Origin: an uncultured Eubacteriales bacterium
GTDB lineage: Bacteria; Bacillota; Clostridia; Christensenellales; UBA1242
Direction: 5' to 3'
Assembly: GCA_905203455.1 (NCBI GenBank)
Contig: CAJKVX010000001.1
Span: 1 to 43,026 of the forward strand
Length of the DNA: 43,026 nucleotides
In this document: piece after piece, positions 13,953 to 22,808 of the stretch
Layout of the letters: each line of letters opens with the position of its first letter
Position numbering within the stretch: the stretch's first letter is position 1
The notes under the pieces: generated by a model
The model's input: only the letters and a program-made list of their open reading frames with translations
The model's database searches: none
What the model was told of the DNA's origin: nothing
Translations under genes and position numbers: made by a program

Positions 13953-16484
13953 ATGAGTTTTGAAGATGAAGATTTAACAATGAACGAAAATGCGGTTGAA
14001 AGTGAAGACTCAAGCCCAAAAGCCAGAAAAAGCAGGGGCAAAAATGATGGTGGCGGAACTATTCTTGCAAAAGAATTGTTTTTGATGCCTATTGATAAAG
14101 TTATTAATGATTCAATGATGCCTTACAGTGAGCATGTTATTCTTGACCGTGCTTTGCCAAGAGTTGAAGATGGGCTTAAACCCGTGCAAAGAAGAATTTT
14201 GTATACTCTTAATGAACTGGGCATAACCCCAGACAAGCCTCATAAAAAATCTGCAAGAATTGTTGGTGACTGTTTGGGGCGATATCACCCTCATGGCGAC
14301 ACAAGCGTTTATGATGCAATGGTAAGGCTTGCCCAGCCATTTAACATGAGAAATGTTCTTATTGATGGGCATGGTAACTTCGGGTCGGTTGATGGTGACG
14401 ATGCTGCAGCAATGCGTTACACTGAGGCAAGAATGGCACCTTTGGCTCTTGAAATGCTTAGAGATATTGACAAAGAAACTGTGCCTTGGACACTTAACTT
14501 TGATGACTCTTTAAAAGAGCCAGTAACTCTTCCGTGCAGATTTCCTAATATTTTGGTTAATGGTTCAAGTGGAATTGCAGTTGGGCTTGCAACAAACATT
14601 CCAACTCATAACCTTGGAGAGGTTATTGATGGCGCTGTTAGTTACATTGAAAATTCAAACTTAACCTTAACTGACCTTATGAAAAAAATTAAGGGGCCAG
14701 ATTTCCCAACTGGCGGATACATTATTGCAGGTGATGAACTTAAAAAGGCATATGAAACAGGCAAAGGGAAAATTTTAATAAGGGCAAAAGTTCACATTGA
14801 AGGGCAAGATGGTGACAAAAAGAACATTGTTATAACCGAGTTGCCTTATCAGGTTAACAAAGCCGCACTGTTACAAAAAATTTTAGAGTTAAGTGAAACT
14901 AAAAAAGATGAACTTGCGGGCATTAGTGAAATTTGTGATGAAAGCGATAGGTCAGGAATGAGGGCTGTAATTAAGGTTAAAAAAGATTATGACGCCCAAA
15001 AGATTTTAAACATTTTGTTTAAATACACTGCACTTGAAACTTCATTTGGAATTAACATGGTTGCAATTGCTGATGGCAGACCTCAGCAAATGGGGTTAAT
15101 GGACATTATTGCCTATTATGTTAATTATCAAAGAGATGTTATTTACAGAAGAACAAAATTTGAACTTGATGCAGCAAGGGAAAGAGAGCATATTTTAAAG
15201 GGCTTGGTTATTGCCGTTAAAAACATTGATGAGGTTGTAAAAATTATCAAAAAGAGCGGCTCACCAACAGAGGCAAAAACTGCCCTTAGGTTAAGGTTTG
15301 ATTTGAGTGATAGGCAGGCTCAGGCTATTCTTGATTTAAGGCTTGCAAAGTTAACCAGCCTTGAAATTTACAAACTTGAAACCGAACTTGCCGAACTTGA
15401 AAAAAGAATTGAGCAACTTGTTGCAATTTTAGGTTCACGAAAACTTCAACTTGATATTGTTAAAACTGAAATGCTTGAAATTAAAAAGAAATATAAGGAC
15501 CCCCGCAGGTCAGTTATTATTGACAGCGAAGAAGATTATGTTGTTAGTGCTTCTTCTTCTGCAAAACCTGTTGAAGATGTGTTTGTTACCATAAGTGAAA
15601 ATGGATATATTAAATATATGTCTGCAAAATATTTCGTGGGGGCAGTGAAAACTTTTGGGGATAGGTCAACGCTTAGCGAAGTTTATAGATGCATTTTAAA
15701 AACCACAACTGAAAGTCACATTTTGGTGTTTACTAACCTTGGAAATGTTTATAAACTTGATGTTGGAATGGTGCTTAGTGAGTGTAAGTGGAAAGAAAAG
15801 GGCACAAGTTTTGCAGATTTGTTTGAAGTTAGCAAAAATGAATTGCCTGTTAGCATGATTGAATTAACTGACCCAATGCCTGAAGGGCACTTGCTGTTTT
15901 TCACAAAGCAGGGCATGATTAAGAAAACGGCTTACAGTGAATACACTTTGCTTAAATCGGTTTATCAGGGAATTAAACTTAAAGATGGTGATGAACTTGT
16001 AAGCATTGAAAAAGACTTGCCTGACACTAACATTGTTATTGTAACCAAACTTGGCATGGTTTTAAATGCACTTAAAAATGACATTCCTGAACAGGGCAGA
16101 ATTTCAGGGGGCGTTAAAGGAATTAGCCTTGCTGATGACGATGAAGTGATTCTAATTTCACAAGTTAAAAAAGGTGAAAACATTGTTGCAATAACAAACA
16201 CGGGCTATGCAAAAAAAGTCAACATTTGTGAAATTGATGAAACTGCAAGATACCGCAAAGGCGTTAAACTTTATGACCTTAAGCCAACTTCAACTGGCAC
16301 AATGCTTGTTGGTGCCTTTGTTGAAAGAGATAACACTGAAATTATTGTTAAAAGTGAAAATGGTGAATATAATGCAATAAGTGCAAACAGTGTTGTGGAA
16401 GACACAAGGGGAAGCAAAGGCAAGAAACTTTCACTTGAAGACCTTAAATTACAGCAAGCATATGTAAGATTTTTGAGTAATTAA
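13953..16484 (+). CDS. gyrA/parC: Type IIA DNA topoisomerase A subunit (GyrA/ParC family), GyrA box absent
   Basis: DNA breakage-reunion subunit, 843 residues. A disordered acidic and basic N-terminal extension of about 40 residues precedes the winged-helix core with ALPRVEDGLKPVQRRILY, YHPHGDTSVYDAMV and the catalytic Tyr156 in AAAMRYTEAR. The coiled tower is followed by a six-bladed-type C-terminal domain with repeats such as NGYIKYM, LGNVYKL, QGMIKKT and GRISGGVKGISL. The QRRGGKG GyrA box, needed by gyrase to wrap DNA and supercoil, should lie after the first blade strand; the equivalent stretch at residues 562-570 reads VGAVKTFGD. This points to a topoisomerase IV-like decatenase. AAGGAGAA is the ribosome binding site. 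The product ends shortly after the last blade, without a long acidic tail. Confidence 0.93.
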   Translation: MSFEDEDLTMNENAVESEDSSPKARKSRGKNDGGGTILAKELFLMPIDKVINDSMMPYSEHVILDRALPRVEDGLKPVQRRILYTLNELGITPDKPHKKSARIVGDCLGRYHPHGDTSVYDAMVRLAQPFNMRNVLIDGHGNFGSVDGDDAAAMRYTEARMAPLALEMLRDIDKETVPWTLNFDDSLKEPVTLPCRFPNILVNGSSGIAVGLATNIPTHNLGEVIDGAVSYIENSNLTLTDLMKKIKGPDFPTGGYIIAGDELKKAYETGKGKILIRAKVHIEGQDGDKKNIVITELPYQVNKAALLQKILELSETKKDELAGISEICDESDRSGMRAVIKVKKDYDAQKILNILFKYTALETSFGINMVAIADGRPQQMGLMDIIAYYVNYQRDVIYRRTKFELDAAREREHILKGLVIAVKNIDEVVKIIKKSGSPTEAKTALRLRFDLSDRQAQAILDLRLAKLTSLEIYKLETELAELEKRIEQLVAILGSRKLQLDIVKTEMLEIKKKYKDPRRSVIIDSEEDYVVSASSSAKPVEDVFVTISENGYIKYMSAKYFVGAVKTFGDRSTLSEVYRCILKTTTESHILVFTNLGNVYKLDVGMVLSECKWKEKGTSFADLFEVSKNELPVSMIELTDPMPEGHLLFFTKQGMIKKTAYSEYTLLKSVYQGIKLKDGDELVSIEKDLPDTNIVIVTKLGMVLNALKNDIPEQGRISGGVKGISLADDDEVILISQVKKGENIVAITNTGYAKKVNICEIDETARYRKGVKLYDLKPTSTGTMLVGAFVERDNTEIIVKSENGEYNAISANSVVEDTRGSKGKKLSLEDLKLQQAYVRFLSN

Positions 16485-16498
16485 TTTTGAAAAAAGTA

Positions 16499-16527
16499 TT
16501 GAATATGAAATAAGTTTGTGGTATTAT
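16499..16527 (+). promoter_or_regulatory. Sigma-A-type promoter of the small coiled-coil gene
   Basis: -35 TTGAAT (16499-16504), 17-base spacer, -10 TATTAT (16522-16527). It starts 15 bases after the topoisomerase A stop codon. Confidence 0.65.
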
Positions 16528-16558
16528 ATGGCTAAATTAAGATAGAGAGGTTGATGTT

Positions 16559-16813
16559 ATGGCTAGTGGAATGTTAGGTTTAGAAAGAACAAATCTTGAA
16601 AACGCATTGAATTATAGTTATAGCGTTTTGTCATTTAATACTCAAAAAATTGAAGAAAAGAAAGCGTTGTTAAGGCAAACAACAAGTGAAACAAAGAAAC
16701 TTGAACTTAAAACAGACATTGATTTGCTTGAAGTTCAAAATGCTCAAACACGAATTAGCATTGAAAAAATTCATTCTAAATTAAATAGCCTTAATGAAGA
16801 AATGCAAAGGTAA
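16559..16813 (+). CDS. Small coiled-coil protein of unknown function
   Basis: An 84-residue product with no signal peptide or membrane helix. After a short start (MASGMLGLERTN) almost the whole chain is predicted helix with heptad-like Leu/Ile spacing, in two arms (about 10-47 and 48-84) rich in Lys, Glu, Gln and Ser. It looks like a helical hairpin or dimeric coiled coil. AGAGAGG lies about 10 bases upstream of the ATG. It has its own promoter (16499-16527) and is closed by a strong terminator at 16876, so it forms a one-gene transcription unit. Codon use matches the neighbours. Family not recognised. Confidence 0.8.
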   Translation: MASGMLGLERTNLENALNYSYSVLSFNTQKIEEKKALLRQTTSETKKLELKTDIDLLEVQNAQTRISIEKIHSKLNSLNEEMQR

Positions 16814-16875
16814 CAAACCAATTTAAAATTTTTGAATTTTGCTTTGTTAGGTAAAGTAAAACGAGCAAATTATGG

Positions 16876-16918
16876 GTGGAAAACTTTTTGAAATGTGAAA
16901 GTCTTCCACTTTTTTATT
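16876..16918 (+). terminator. Rho-independent terminator after the small coiled-coil gene
   Basis: Arms GTGGAAAACTTT (16876-16887) and AAAGTCTTCCAC (16898-16909) pair over 12 positions with one mismatch, around a 10-base loop, followed by TTTTTT. The T-run leads straight into the -35 box of the next promoter. Confidence 0.85.
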
Positions 16919-16945
16919 GACGCGTTTTTTTTATTTTGTTATACT
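16917..16945 (+). promoter_or_regulatory. Strong sigma-A-type promoter of the Ig-like membrane protein gene
   Basis: -35 TTGACG (16917-16922), 17-base spacer, -10 TATACT (16940-16945). It is the closest match to consensus in the -35 box among the promoters seen here. Confidence 0.8.
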
Positions 16946-17001
16946 ACATTTAAGTAGAATATTTTTATCTGCAAAATAAAAAACTAACTAAAAGATAACA
17001 G

Positions 17002-18969
17002 ATGGATAAATTACAAAATAGGGGAAACAACAATAACAAAATTAATGCTGACAATAGTTCGGCTTCTTTTGGTGAGCCTAAAAAAACAAGCAAAGTTTCT
17101 ATTAATAAATTTTTGAAAAGTTTGGGTGGAGCCCCTAAAACTAGTAATAAAAGTGAAGATGTTAAAAGTTTGCAACAAGAAGATGTTAAACCTTTACAAA
17201 ACAACCAAGAACCAACAATAAACACACAGTTACAAGAAAACCTTGAAAAACCTGTGACTAAAACTGAAATTAGTGGCATTCAGCAAACTCAGGTGGTGCA
17301 ACAAGTTGAAAATGCTACACAAAACACTGAAAACACTGAAAATTTTGAAGATGATAATGTTGAAAATCTTAATGCCGAAGCCGAAACTTCTAGCAATTTG
17401 GCTTCACCGGTTGACAATTTAAGCACTAATGATAACAACTTTGAAGAGGGGGCAGAGGTTGAAAACAAGTTTCAAACAGCGTTAGATAAATTTGCAGGCA
17501 AGGTTTGGACTTTAAAACCAAAAACCATTGAAGAAGACGGCGGTTTAGAGCAAGGTGTTGTTGACCCGTCTCAGTCTCAAGGGGTTAGCGATGCAAGCGT
17601 TATAAACGAAGCTCAAGGGCAAGAAAGCCCAGTTGAAGAAACCCCGGGGGCTTTGACTGATGGGGCTTTTGAAGGCGAACAAAATTCAACTATAGATGAT
17701 GCTGAAAACGAACAGAGTTTTGATGAAAGTTTTGAAGACCTTGACGGTGAACAGGGCGCGAGTGTAAGTGAAAATAATCAACCCCAAGGAAATGAAGAGG
17801 CTGAAAATTCAGGCGACTTTGAAGTTGATGAATTCACTAAATTTTTGCAGAGCCTTGAAAGTGGAACTCTTGCAAATGATGGTGAATCAACAGCAAATGA
17901 CACAACTAACGAAACTAATTCTTCAAACCAAGAAGAAAGTAATGCAGATGTAACAGAAGAACAAACATCTTCGCAGGGCTCTGCAAATGAAAGTGCAAAG
18001 CAAAGCCAAACAAGTGCAAGTGAAACGAGCAAACCTGAGAGCGAAATGGCTGAAAGCGAACAAGAGAGTGAAGAGAGTGAAAGCCAACCAAACAAGAACA
18101 GGCGAAGTATTTCAAAGTTAGATTATTTTAAATATAGATTTTTATCAAACAGTGCTGTTGGGGCTGATGGAAGTGCAAAGGTTGAAGAACTTGCAACTAG
18201 ATATGGCAACAGAAGGCAAGATAATGCGGGAATAATCACCAGTTCGCAAGAGGGTGATGTTGAAGTTCATTATAATGGTGAATTTAAAAAGGAAGAAATT
18301 AATCTTGACTTTTCAAAACGGGGCAATGCTCCAATTTACCGTAATTCAAATTTGCTTGCTATAATGTGCTGTGTGTTTGCATTTGTTTATGCAATTATTG
18401 GAATAAGTTTATATTTAGTTTTTGGAAGAGTAACAGAAGAACCTGTTGTTGCACAAAGAATTGATGTAAGTTTTGACGGCGTGATTTACCAAGAAGTTGG
18501 CACAACTCTTGATTTGTCAACCATAACGGTTACAACTTATTATTCAAATGAAACCCAAAGCACAACAAACTTAACAAACAGCATGATAACCTCAATTCCA
18601 TCAATTTTAAATAATAACTTGCTTGTTGTTGGTGAAAGTGTTGATGAACCTTCAACTTTAAGGTTCAGTGTTAATGGTTTCAGTTTCAGCGTTAATGTTT
18701 GGGGTTACGCATGGACTGCTGATGATATTACAGTTTATTATTATAAAACTGGGGGAAGCAGTGCTACTATTAATGCAGATAACATTAACCAAAGTGTTTT
18801 GTGTTGGGTTGAATATAGAAAAACTGTTAACAATGTAGATATGAGCAAAAAAACAATGATTAATTTGGTGGTTGGGGAAAATTGCGAAATTAGCAATAAT
18901 TTAATTACAAGTGTTACAATAGAGGTTGGTGGTAACGAGGTTACAATTAACCCAACACTTAGAACATAA
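17002..18969 (+). CDS. Membrane protein with long acidic disordered cytoplasmic region and Ig-like exterior
   Basis: A 655-residue product. Residues 1 to about 370 are low complexity, very rich in Glu, Asn, Gln, Ser and Asp with no hydrophobic core. A basic stretch (NKNRRSISKLDYFKYRF) follows. One transmembrane helix lies at about 451-475 (LLAIMCCVFAFVYAIIG), with positive residues before it, so the N terminus should be inside. The outer 180 residues carry two beta-sandwich-like units resembling bacterial Ig-like repeats, with the pattern LDLSTITVTTYYSN. No signal peptide, sortase motif or enzyme motif is seen. The ribosome binding site is poor (AAAAGAT). It is a single-gene unit with a strong promoter and terminator. 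Role unknown; a link between a cytoplasmic partner and the wall is plausible. Confidence 0.8.
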   Translation: MDKLQNRGNNNNKINADNSSASFGEPKKTSKVSINKFLKSLGGAPKTSNKSEDVKSLQQEDVKPLQNNQEPTINTQLQENLEKPVTKTEISGIQQTQVVQQVENATQNTENTENFEDDNVENLNAEAETSSNLASPVDNLSTNDNNFEEGAEVENKFQTALDKFAGKVWTLKPKTIEEDGGLEQGVVDPSQSQGVSDASVINEAQGQESPVEETPGALTDGAFEGEQNSTIDDAENEQSFDESFEDLDGEQGASVSENNQPQGNEEAENSGDFEVDEFTKFLQSLESGTLANDGESTANDTTNETNSSNQEESNADVTEEQTSSQGSANESAKQSQTSASETSKPESEMAESEQESEESESQPNKNRRSISKLDYFKYRFLSNSAVGADGSAKVEELATRYGNRRQDNAGIITSSQEGDVEVHYNGEFKKEEINLDFSKRGNAPIYRNSNLLAIMCCVFAFVYAIIGISLYLVFGRVTEEPVVAQRIDVSFDGVIYQEVGTTLDLSTITVTTYYSNETQSTTNLTNSMITSIPSILNNNLLVVGESVDEPSTLRFSVNGFSFSVNVWGYAWTADDITVYYYKTGGSSATINADNINQSVLCWVEYRKTVNNVDMSKKTMINLVVGENCEISNNLITSVTIEVGGNEVTINPTLRT

Positions 18970-18972
18970 TGT

Positions 18973-19002
18973 AAAATCACCTTTTTGTGAGGTGATTTTT
19001 TT
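18973..19002 (+). terminator. Rho-independent terminator
   Basis: Perfect 10-base arms AAAATCACCT (18973-18982) and AGGTGATTTT (18990-18999) around a 7-base loop, continuing into a T-run, three bases after the preceding stop codon. Confidence 0.9.
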
Positions 19003-19222
19003 GTTGACAAATTTTATAGTTGTCTATTTTTTATGTTAACTAACATTAACCTGTTTGGTTATATCTTTTTTTTGTGTGTCATATAATCAAAAAAAAGACC
19101 TAAACTCTTTATGATAAAAAACTTTAAAAAAGGACATAAAAGTTTCGTGGGCGACATTTTGTAAAATAATTCTTATTTAAGATTTAGGTGAATATAAAAT
19201 ACAATAAAGGAGCTAGCGCATT
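19003..19222 (+). promoter_or_regulatory. Intergenic region with probable promoter of the deacetylase gene
   Basis: No reading frame is supported here. TATAAT at 19082-19087 is the best -10 box but lacks a good -35. A weak 5-base hairpin (TAACC/GGTTA, about 19048-19062) before a run of T could be a second, minor terminator. The untranslated leader would be about 130 bases. Confidence 0.4.
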
Positions 19223-19987
19223 ATGAAAATTTGTAGTATTAACATAAGACCATTAAAAGTGTTTACGGTGTTCTTGCTTGTTGTTGCAATGCTTACTTGT
19301 TTGCTTGTGTTTAGTAAATCTCAAACTGTATACTTTGGATACACAGCAAGAAAAGTTCCCATTTACAGTGTAAACACCACCGAAAAAAAGGTTGCATTAA
19401 CATTTGATGCTGCATGGGGAGCCGACAAAACCAGCAAAATTATAGAAATTTGCAAAGAAAACAACATTGAGGCAACTTTCTTTTTGGTTGGATTTTGGAT
19501 AGAGGCTTATCCTGAAAAGGTTAAAGAAATTTATGATGCGGGGTTTGACATTGGCACACACAGCAACACCCACCCGCAAATGAGTAAACTTTCAGCAGCT
19601 CAAATTCAGCAAGAATTACAATACTCTTGCAACTTGCTTACAACAATCACGGGGCAGAAGGTAAGATTTTTCCGTCCACCTTATGGCGATTATAACGACT
19701 TATTAATTACACAGGCAACAAGCCTTGGTTTGCAAACAATTCAATGGAGCGTTGACTCACTTGATTGGAAAGGGCTTTCTGCTAGTCAAATTTTAACAAG
19801 GGTTAACAGCGGAGTGCATGATGGGGCAATAATTCTGTTCCACAACAACAGCGACCACATTGTTGAGGCTTTGCCAACAATTATTTCAAACCTTAAAGAG
19901 CAAGGATATTCAATGGTTAAATTAAGTGATTTGGTTTATGAAAGTGACTACACAGTTGATAATAATGGCGTGCAATCAAAAAATTAA
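19223..19987 (+). CDS. Polysaccharide deacetylase, PdaB-like (CE4 / NodB homology)
   Basis: Membrane-anchored CE4 deacetylase of 254 residues. An uncleaved signal anchor spans about residues 11-30 (VFTVFLLVVAMLTCLLVF), and the catalytic domain faces outwards. Motif 1 is LTFDAAWG with Asp62, the form typical of the PdaB-like group, where the second Asp of TFDDGP is not kept. Motif 2 has the metal ligands His113 and His117 (THSNTHP). Motif 3 is R151-PPYGDYN, and QWSVDSLDW and the late His207 (LFHNN) follow. These enzymes remove acetyl groups from peptidoglycan or related glycans; PdaB itself acts in sporulation, though vegetative relatives are common in Clostridia. AAAGGAGC precedes the ATG. 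An SSB-like gene starts 13 bases downstream. Confidence 0.9.
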   Translation: MKICSINIRPLKVFTVFLLVVAMLTCLLVFSKSQTVYFGYTARKVPIYSVNTTEKKVALTFDAAWGADKTSKIIEICKENNIEATFFLVGFWIEAYPEKVKEIYDAGFDIGTHSNTHPQMSKLSAAQIQQELQYSCNLLTTITGQKVRFFRPPYGDYNDLLITQATSLGLQTIQWSVDSLDWKGLSASQILTRVNSGVHDGAIILFHNNSDHIVEALPTIISNLKEQGYSMVKLSDLVYESDYTVDNNGVQSKN

Positions 19988-20000
19988 TTTGGAGGAAAAT

Positions 20001-20690
20001 ATGAGCAACAATTTTGAAAAGAACAATCAAGTAACAATTAAAGGAGAAGTTGTAAGCGAACCTGTGTTTAGCCACAGCGTGCTTGGGGAAGGGTTTTATA
20101 ACCTTACTGTTAAAGTTCCAAGGCTTTCAAACGAAGCAGATTTTATTCCCGTTACCATTAGCGAAAGACTTATGGAGAACATTAAACTTGGCTTAACTGT
20201 GGCATTTTGCGGGCAATTTAGAAGTTATAACAAACTTGTGGGGCAAAAAAGCAAACTTATGCTTACACTGTTTGTAAGGGCAAGGCTTGACCCTGAAACT
20301 TGTGATGAAATTAATTCAATAAGTTTAATTGGATATGTTTGCAAAGAGCCAATTTACCGCACAACTCCGTTTGGAAGAGAGATAAGCGATTTGTTAGTTG
20401 CGGTGAACAGGGCATATAATAAAAGTGATTATCTTCCTTGCATTGCGTGGGGCAGAAATGCAAGGTTTGCGTTAAACCTTAATGTTGGAGAAAAGATTGA
20501 GATATTAGGAAGAATTCAAAGCAGGGAATATCAAAAAAAACTAGAAAATGATGTTGTTGAAACAAGAATTGCTTATGAAATTTCAATTAACAGCATTGGC
20601 CTTGCAGAAATTGGTGACAGCGCCGAAGTTGAAACAAATCATGTTTACAACAATAGTCAAGGCACAAACTTTGGGGCAAATATTATTTAA
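20001..20690 (+). CDS. SSB-like protein with two tandem OB folds
   Basis: A 229-residue product with two consecutive single-stranded-DNA-binding OB folds: residues about 8-92 (NNQVTIKGEVVSEPVFSH to MLTLFVRARL) and about 98-190 (NSISLIGYVCKEPIYRTT to AYEISINSIGL). The second has the classic SSB layout, with AVNRAYNKSDYLPCIAWGRNARF and EILGRIQSREYQ. Unlike replicative SSB it lacks the acidic C-terminal tip and ends GTNFGANII, so it should not recruit SSB partners in the standard way. The strong GGAGG at 19991-19995 selects ATG 20001; an in-frame start at 19926 would lie inside the deacetylase gene. It is a second or specialised SSB, and its role with the deacetylase gene is unclear. Confidence 0.87.
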   Translation: MSNNFEKNNQVTIKGEVVSEPVFSHSVLGEGFYNLTVKVPRLSNEADFIPVTISERLMENIKLGLTVAFCGQFRSYNKLVGQKSKLMLTLFVRARLDPETCDEINSISLIGYVCKEPIYRTTPFGREISDLLVAVNRAYNKSDYLPCIAWGRNARFALNLNVGEKIEILGRIQSREYQKKLENDVVETRIAYEISINSIGLAEIGDSAEVETNHVYNNSQGTNFGANII

Positions 20691-20726
20691 ACACGGCACA
20701 GTTTAAAATTGTTGCTTAAAAATAAA

Positions 20727-20775
20727 CACCTGAAATTTAAGTAAATCTTTATCTTAAAATTTCAGGTGATTTTTT
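20727..20775. terminator. Rho-independent terminator, probably bidirectional
   Basis: Long arms CACCTGAAATTTAAG and CTTAAAATTTCAGGTG (one bulged A) around an 11-base loop, followed on the plus strand by ATTTTTTATT. On the minus strand the stem is followed by TTTATTTTT, so it can also end the converging surface operon. Confidence 0.88.
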
Positions 20776-20936
20776 ATTGCTTTAATTTTACAACGCAAAC
20801 AATTATAGGGGTTGCAAAATAAAAATTTATGTGTTTTATCACAAAGATTGCTTTTTGTTCTTATAAATTTCAACAAAATGTCAGTTAATTACAAAATATT
20901 TTCAAATTTGTTCATGCAGATTACGATATTTACCAT

Positions 20937-22796
20937 CTAATCATGGTTAATTTTCTTTTTAACAAACAGCAACACAATTAGAAAAATCACATTAAGCCCA
21001 ACAAAAACCAAACCAATTATTTGCAAAGTTGACCATGAGTCTCTTGAAACATTGTCTGCTAAAACATAACCTGTTATTTCTTCACCACTTGCATTGTTAT
21101 AGGTTATTTTAATGTATCTTGCGTTGGTGCTTTGACCATCTTCAATTTTAACGCGTTGCCCTTCATTAATGGTGTCAATAACGGCGCTGTCATCATTAGC
21201 CTCTAAATAAACATTGGTTTGATGGGTTATTGTTGCATTGCAAGAAACCATGGTTTGAACACCGCTTGATGCAAGAGTTCTTAAACTTTCAACAAAACCA
21301 ATTGTGCCGTCTTGAGTTTGCACTAAAATGAATTTGTCATCACCAGCACTGTAATTATTGTTAACAGTGTTTGAAATAACAGTTAAAGTGGTGACGGTTG
21401 AAAAGGTGCTAAGTTTTGTGTTTGTGTCATCAACTAATCTTGAAGGCAGTTTGTAAAGATTGGTGTTTGAATAAACTTTCACTTGGGTTAAATTAAAACT
21501 TGATTGTTCAAGTTGCAAAAGGTCAGTGGTTTTAATAAACCCATAGTAATTTTGGCTATTTGAAGTGTAAATGCAATAAACAAAATCTTCAAGATAATTT
21601 TCTCCAATTTTAACATCTTTAATTTCACAAACCATTTCGCCTTCGCTAATTTCCAGAATTGGTGAGGTTGAAAATGGGGTTTGGTAAATGTTAGTGGCAG
21701 ACACAGTTCTGTAATATGTAAAATTTTGAGGTTCAATGTCAACTGTTGAAAGTTCATCATTTGAAATTAATTCTTGATTATCAAATGTTAAGGTATAATC
21801 TTGGTCGGTTCCAGTAAGCGACAGAAGATTAACACATTGGTTTAAATTATCTGAAATATAAATCAAATTACCAAAAGAAGAGAAGTTGTGGCTTAAAGAT
21901 GAAGCGAAAGTGTAATGAAATTCATAATCTGCTGTGTAATTTGAAGAAAAGTTTTCTTTGTAAACCCTTATTTCATTTTGGCAAATAACTGCAAGGTAAG
22001 AATTTTCATTATAATTTAGCCTCACAACATCTAAAATCTGTTCAGTTATGCCCAGTTCAAGGTTGGTGAAAGGATAGTTATTTAAAGCCTGTTCTGTTGG
22101 ATTAATTGCCATATAATAAATCGAATTGTCGCTAGAAAAAACTAAGTTAATTTCATTTTCGGCAGATGATGGGGAAATTTCAATGTGGCTTATTGGGGTT
22201 TTAAGGGTTAAATCTCTTGAAGCATTAATTGTGATTGAGGTGTTACTGAATTGCCAACTACTCTCAGAATTTTGAAGGTTAAACACTTCAATTGAGTTTT
22301 CAAGATTTATTTCATCAAACTTTGTAAGCACAACAGTTATGTTGTTTTCACTTGTTTTGTAAACCGCAAAATTGTTGGCGTTAGCAATAGTTGGAGCATT
22401 AGTAGTGTTTAGTTGTGCAATTTCACTGAAATTATTAGCATTATAAACTTCAACAACACAAGGGTTGTTTTTTAGCACAAAAAGTAGGTCATCAGCCACA
22501 TGAAGTTTAACAACATCACTTGCCGTAAGGGTTGGATAATCTTGCCTTAAATCTAATGATGTTGTTTGGTAACATTTGATAAGGCTATCATAACTGTCAT
22601 AAACAAAAATGTAGTTATCGTTTGCAGCAATGTATTGTGGGCTGTAAAGCAGAACAAGTGAACTTTTAGATAATTGTTCTTGACCCTGTTGAGCAAACGC
22701 AACTTCCCTTTGGCTAGAAGCCCTAGCCAAAGGTTGAAATTGCATAAAGCAAGCAACTAAAATTAAAACAAGTAAACTAAATTTTATTCTTTTCAT
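20937..22796 (-). CDS. Secreted, C-terminally anchored protein with propeller-like region and three SH3-like domains
   Basis: A 619-residue product. A signal peptide covers about residues 1-27 (basic MKRIK, hydrophobic core, cleavage near ARASS). Residues about 40-350 are short all-beta repeats with hydrophobic-aromatic strands such as NDNYIFVYDS and DDLLFVLKNN, which resemble beta-propeller blades. Three bacterial SH3-like modules follow, at about 361-430, 440-512 and 518-585, each starting like NIYQTP, NLYKLP or NVYLEA. A transmembrane helix (about 592-612) and the basic tail KKKINHD end the chain, so the protein is held in the membrane facing out. SH3b domains often bind peptidoglycan. CAGGAG is the ribosome binding site. 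It starts 12 bases after the giant lipoprotein gene and is surely co-transcribed with it. Confidence 0.85.
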   Translation of the reverse strand: MKRIKFSLLVLILVACFMQFQPLARASSQREVAFAQQGQEQLSKSSLVLLYSPQYIAANDNYIFVYDSYDSLIKCYQTTSLDLRQDYPTLTASDVVKLHVADDLLFVLKNNPCVVEVYNANNFSEIAQLNTTNAPTIANANNFAVYKTSENNITVVLTKFDEINLENSIEVFNLQNSESSWQFSNTSITINASRDLTLKTPISHIEISPSSAENEINLVFSSDNSIYYMAINPTEQALNNYPFTNLELGITEQILDVVRLNYNENSYLAVICQNEIRVYKENFSSNYTADYEFHYTFASSLSHNFSSFGNLIYISDNLNQCVNLLSLTGTDQDYTLTFDNQELISNDELSTVDIEPQNFTYYRTVSATNIYQTPFSTSPILEISEGEMVCEIKDVKIGENYLEDFVYCIYTSNSQNYYGFIKTTDLLQLEQSSFNLTQVKVYSNTNLYKLPSRLVDDTNTKLSTFSTVTTLTVISNTVNNNYSAGDDKFILVQTQDGTIGFVESLRTLASSGVQTMVSCNATITHQTNVYLEANDDSAVIDTINEGQRVKIEDGQSTNARYIKITYNNASGEEITGYVLADNVSRDSWSTLQIIGLVFVGLNVIFLIVLLFVKKKINHD

Positions 22797-22808
22797 AATA
22801 AACTCCTG

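Noticed and set aside
14298..14315. Thr at the GyrA Ser83 counterpart as acquired quinolone resistance
   Set aside because: Thr or Ser at this position is common natural variation and the Asp87 counterpart is intact.
19403..19420. Loss of the second Asp in motif 1 of the deacetylase as a sign of inactivity
   Set aside because: TFDAAWG is the normal form in the PdaB-like clostridial group; the other metal ligands are present.
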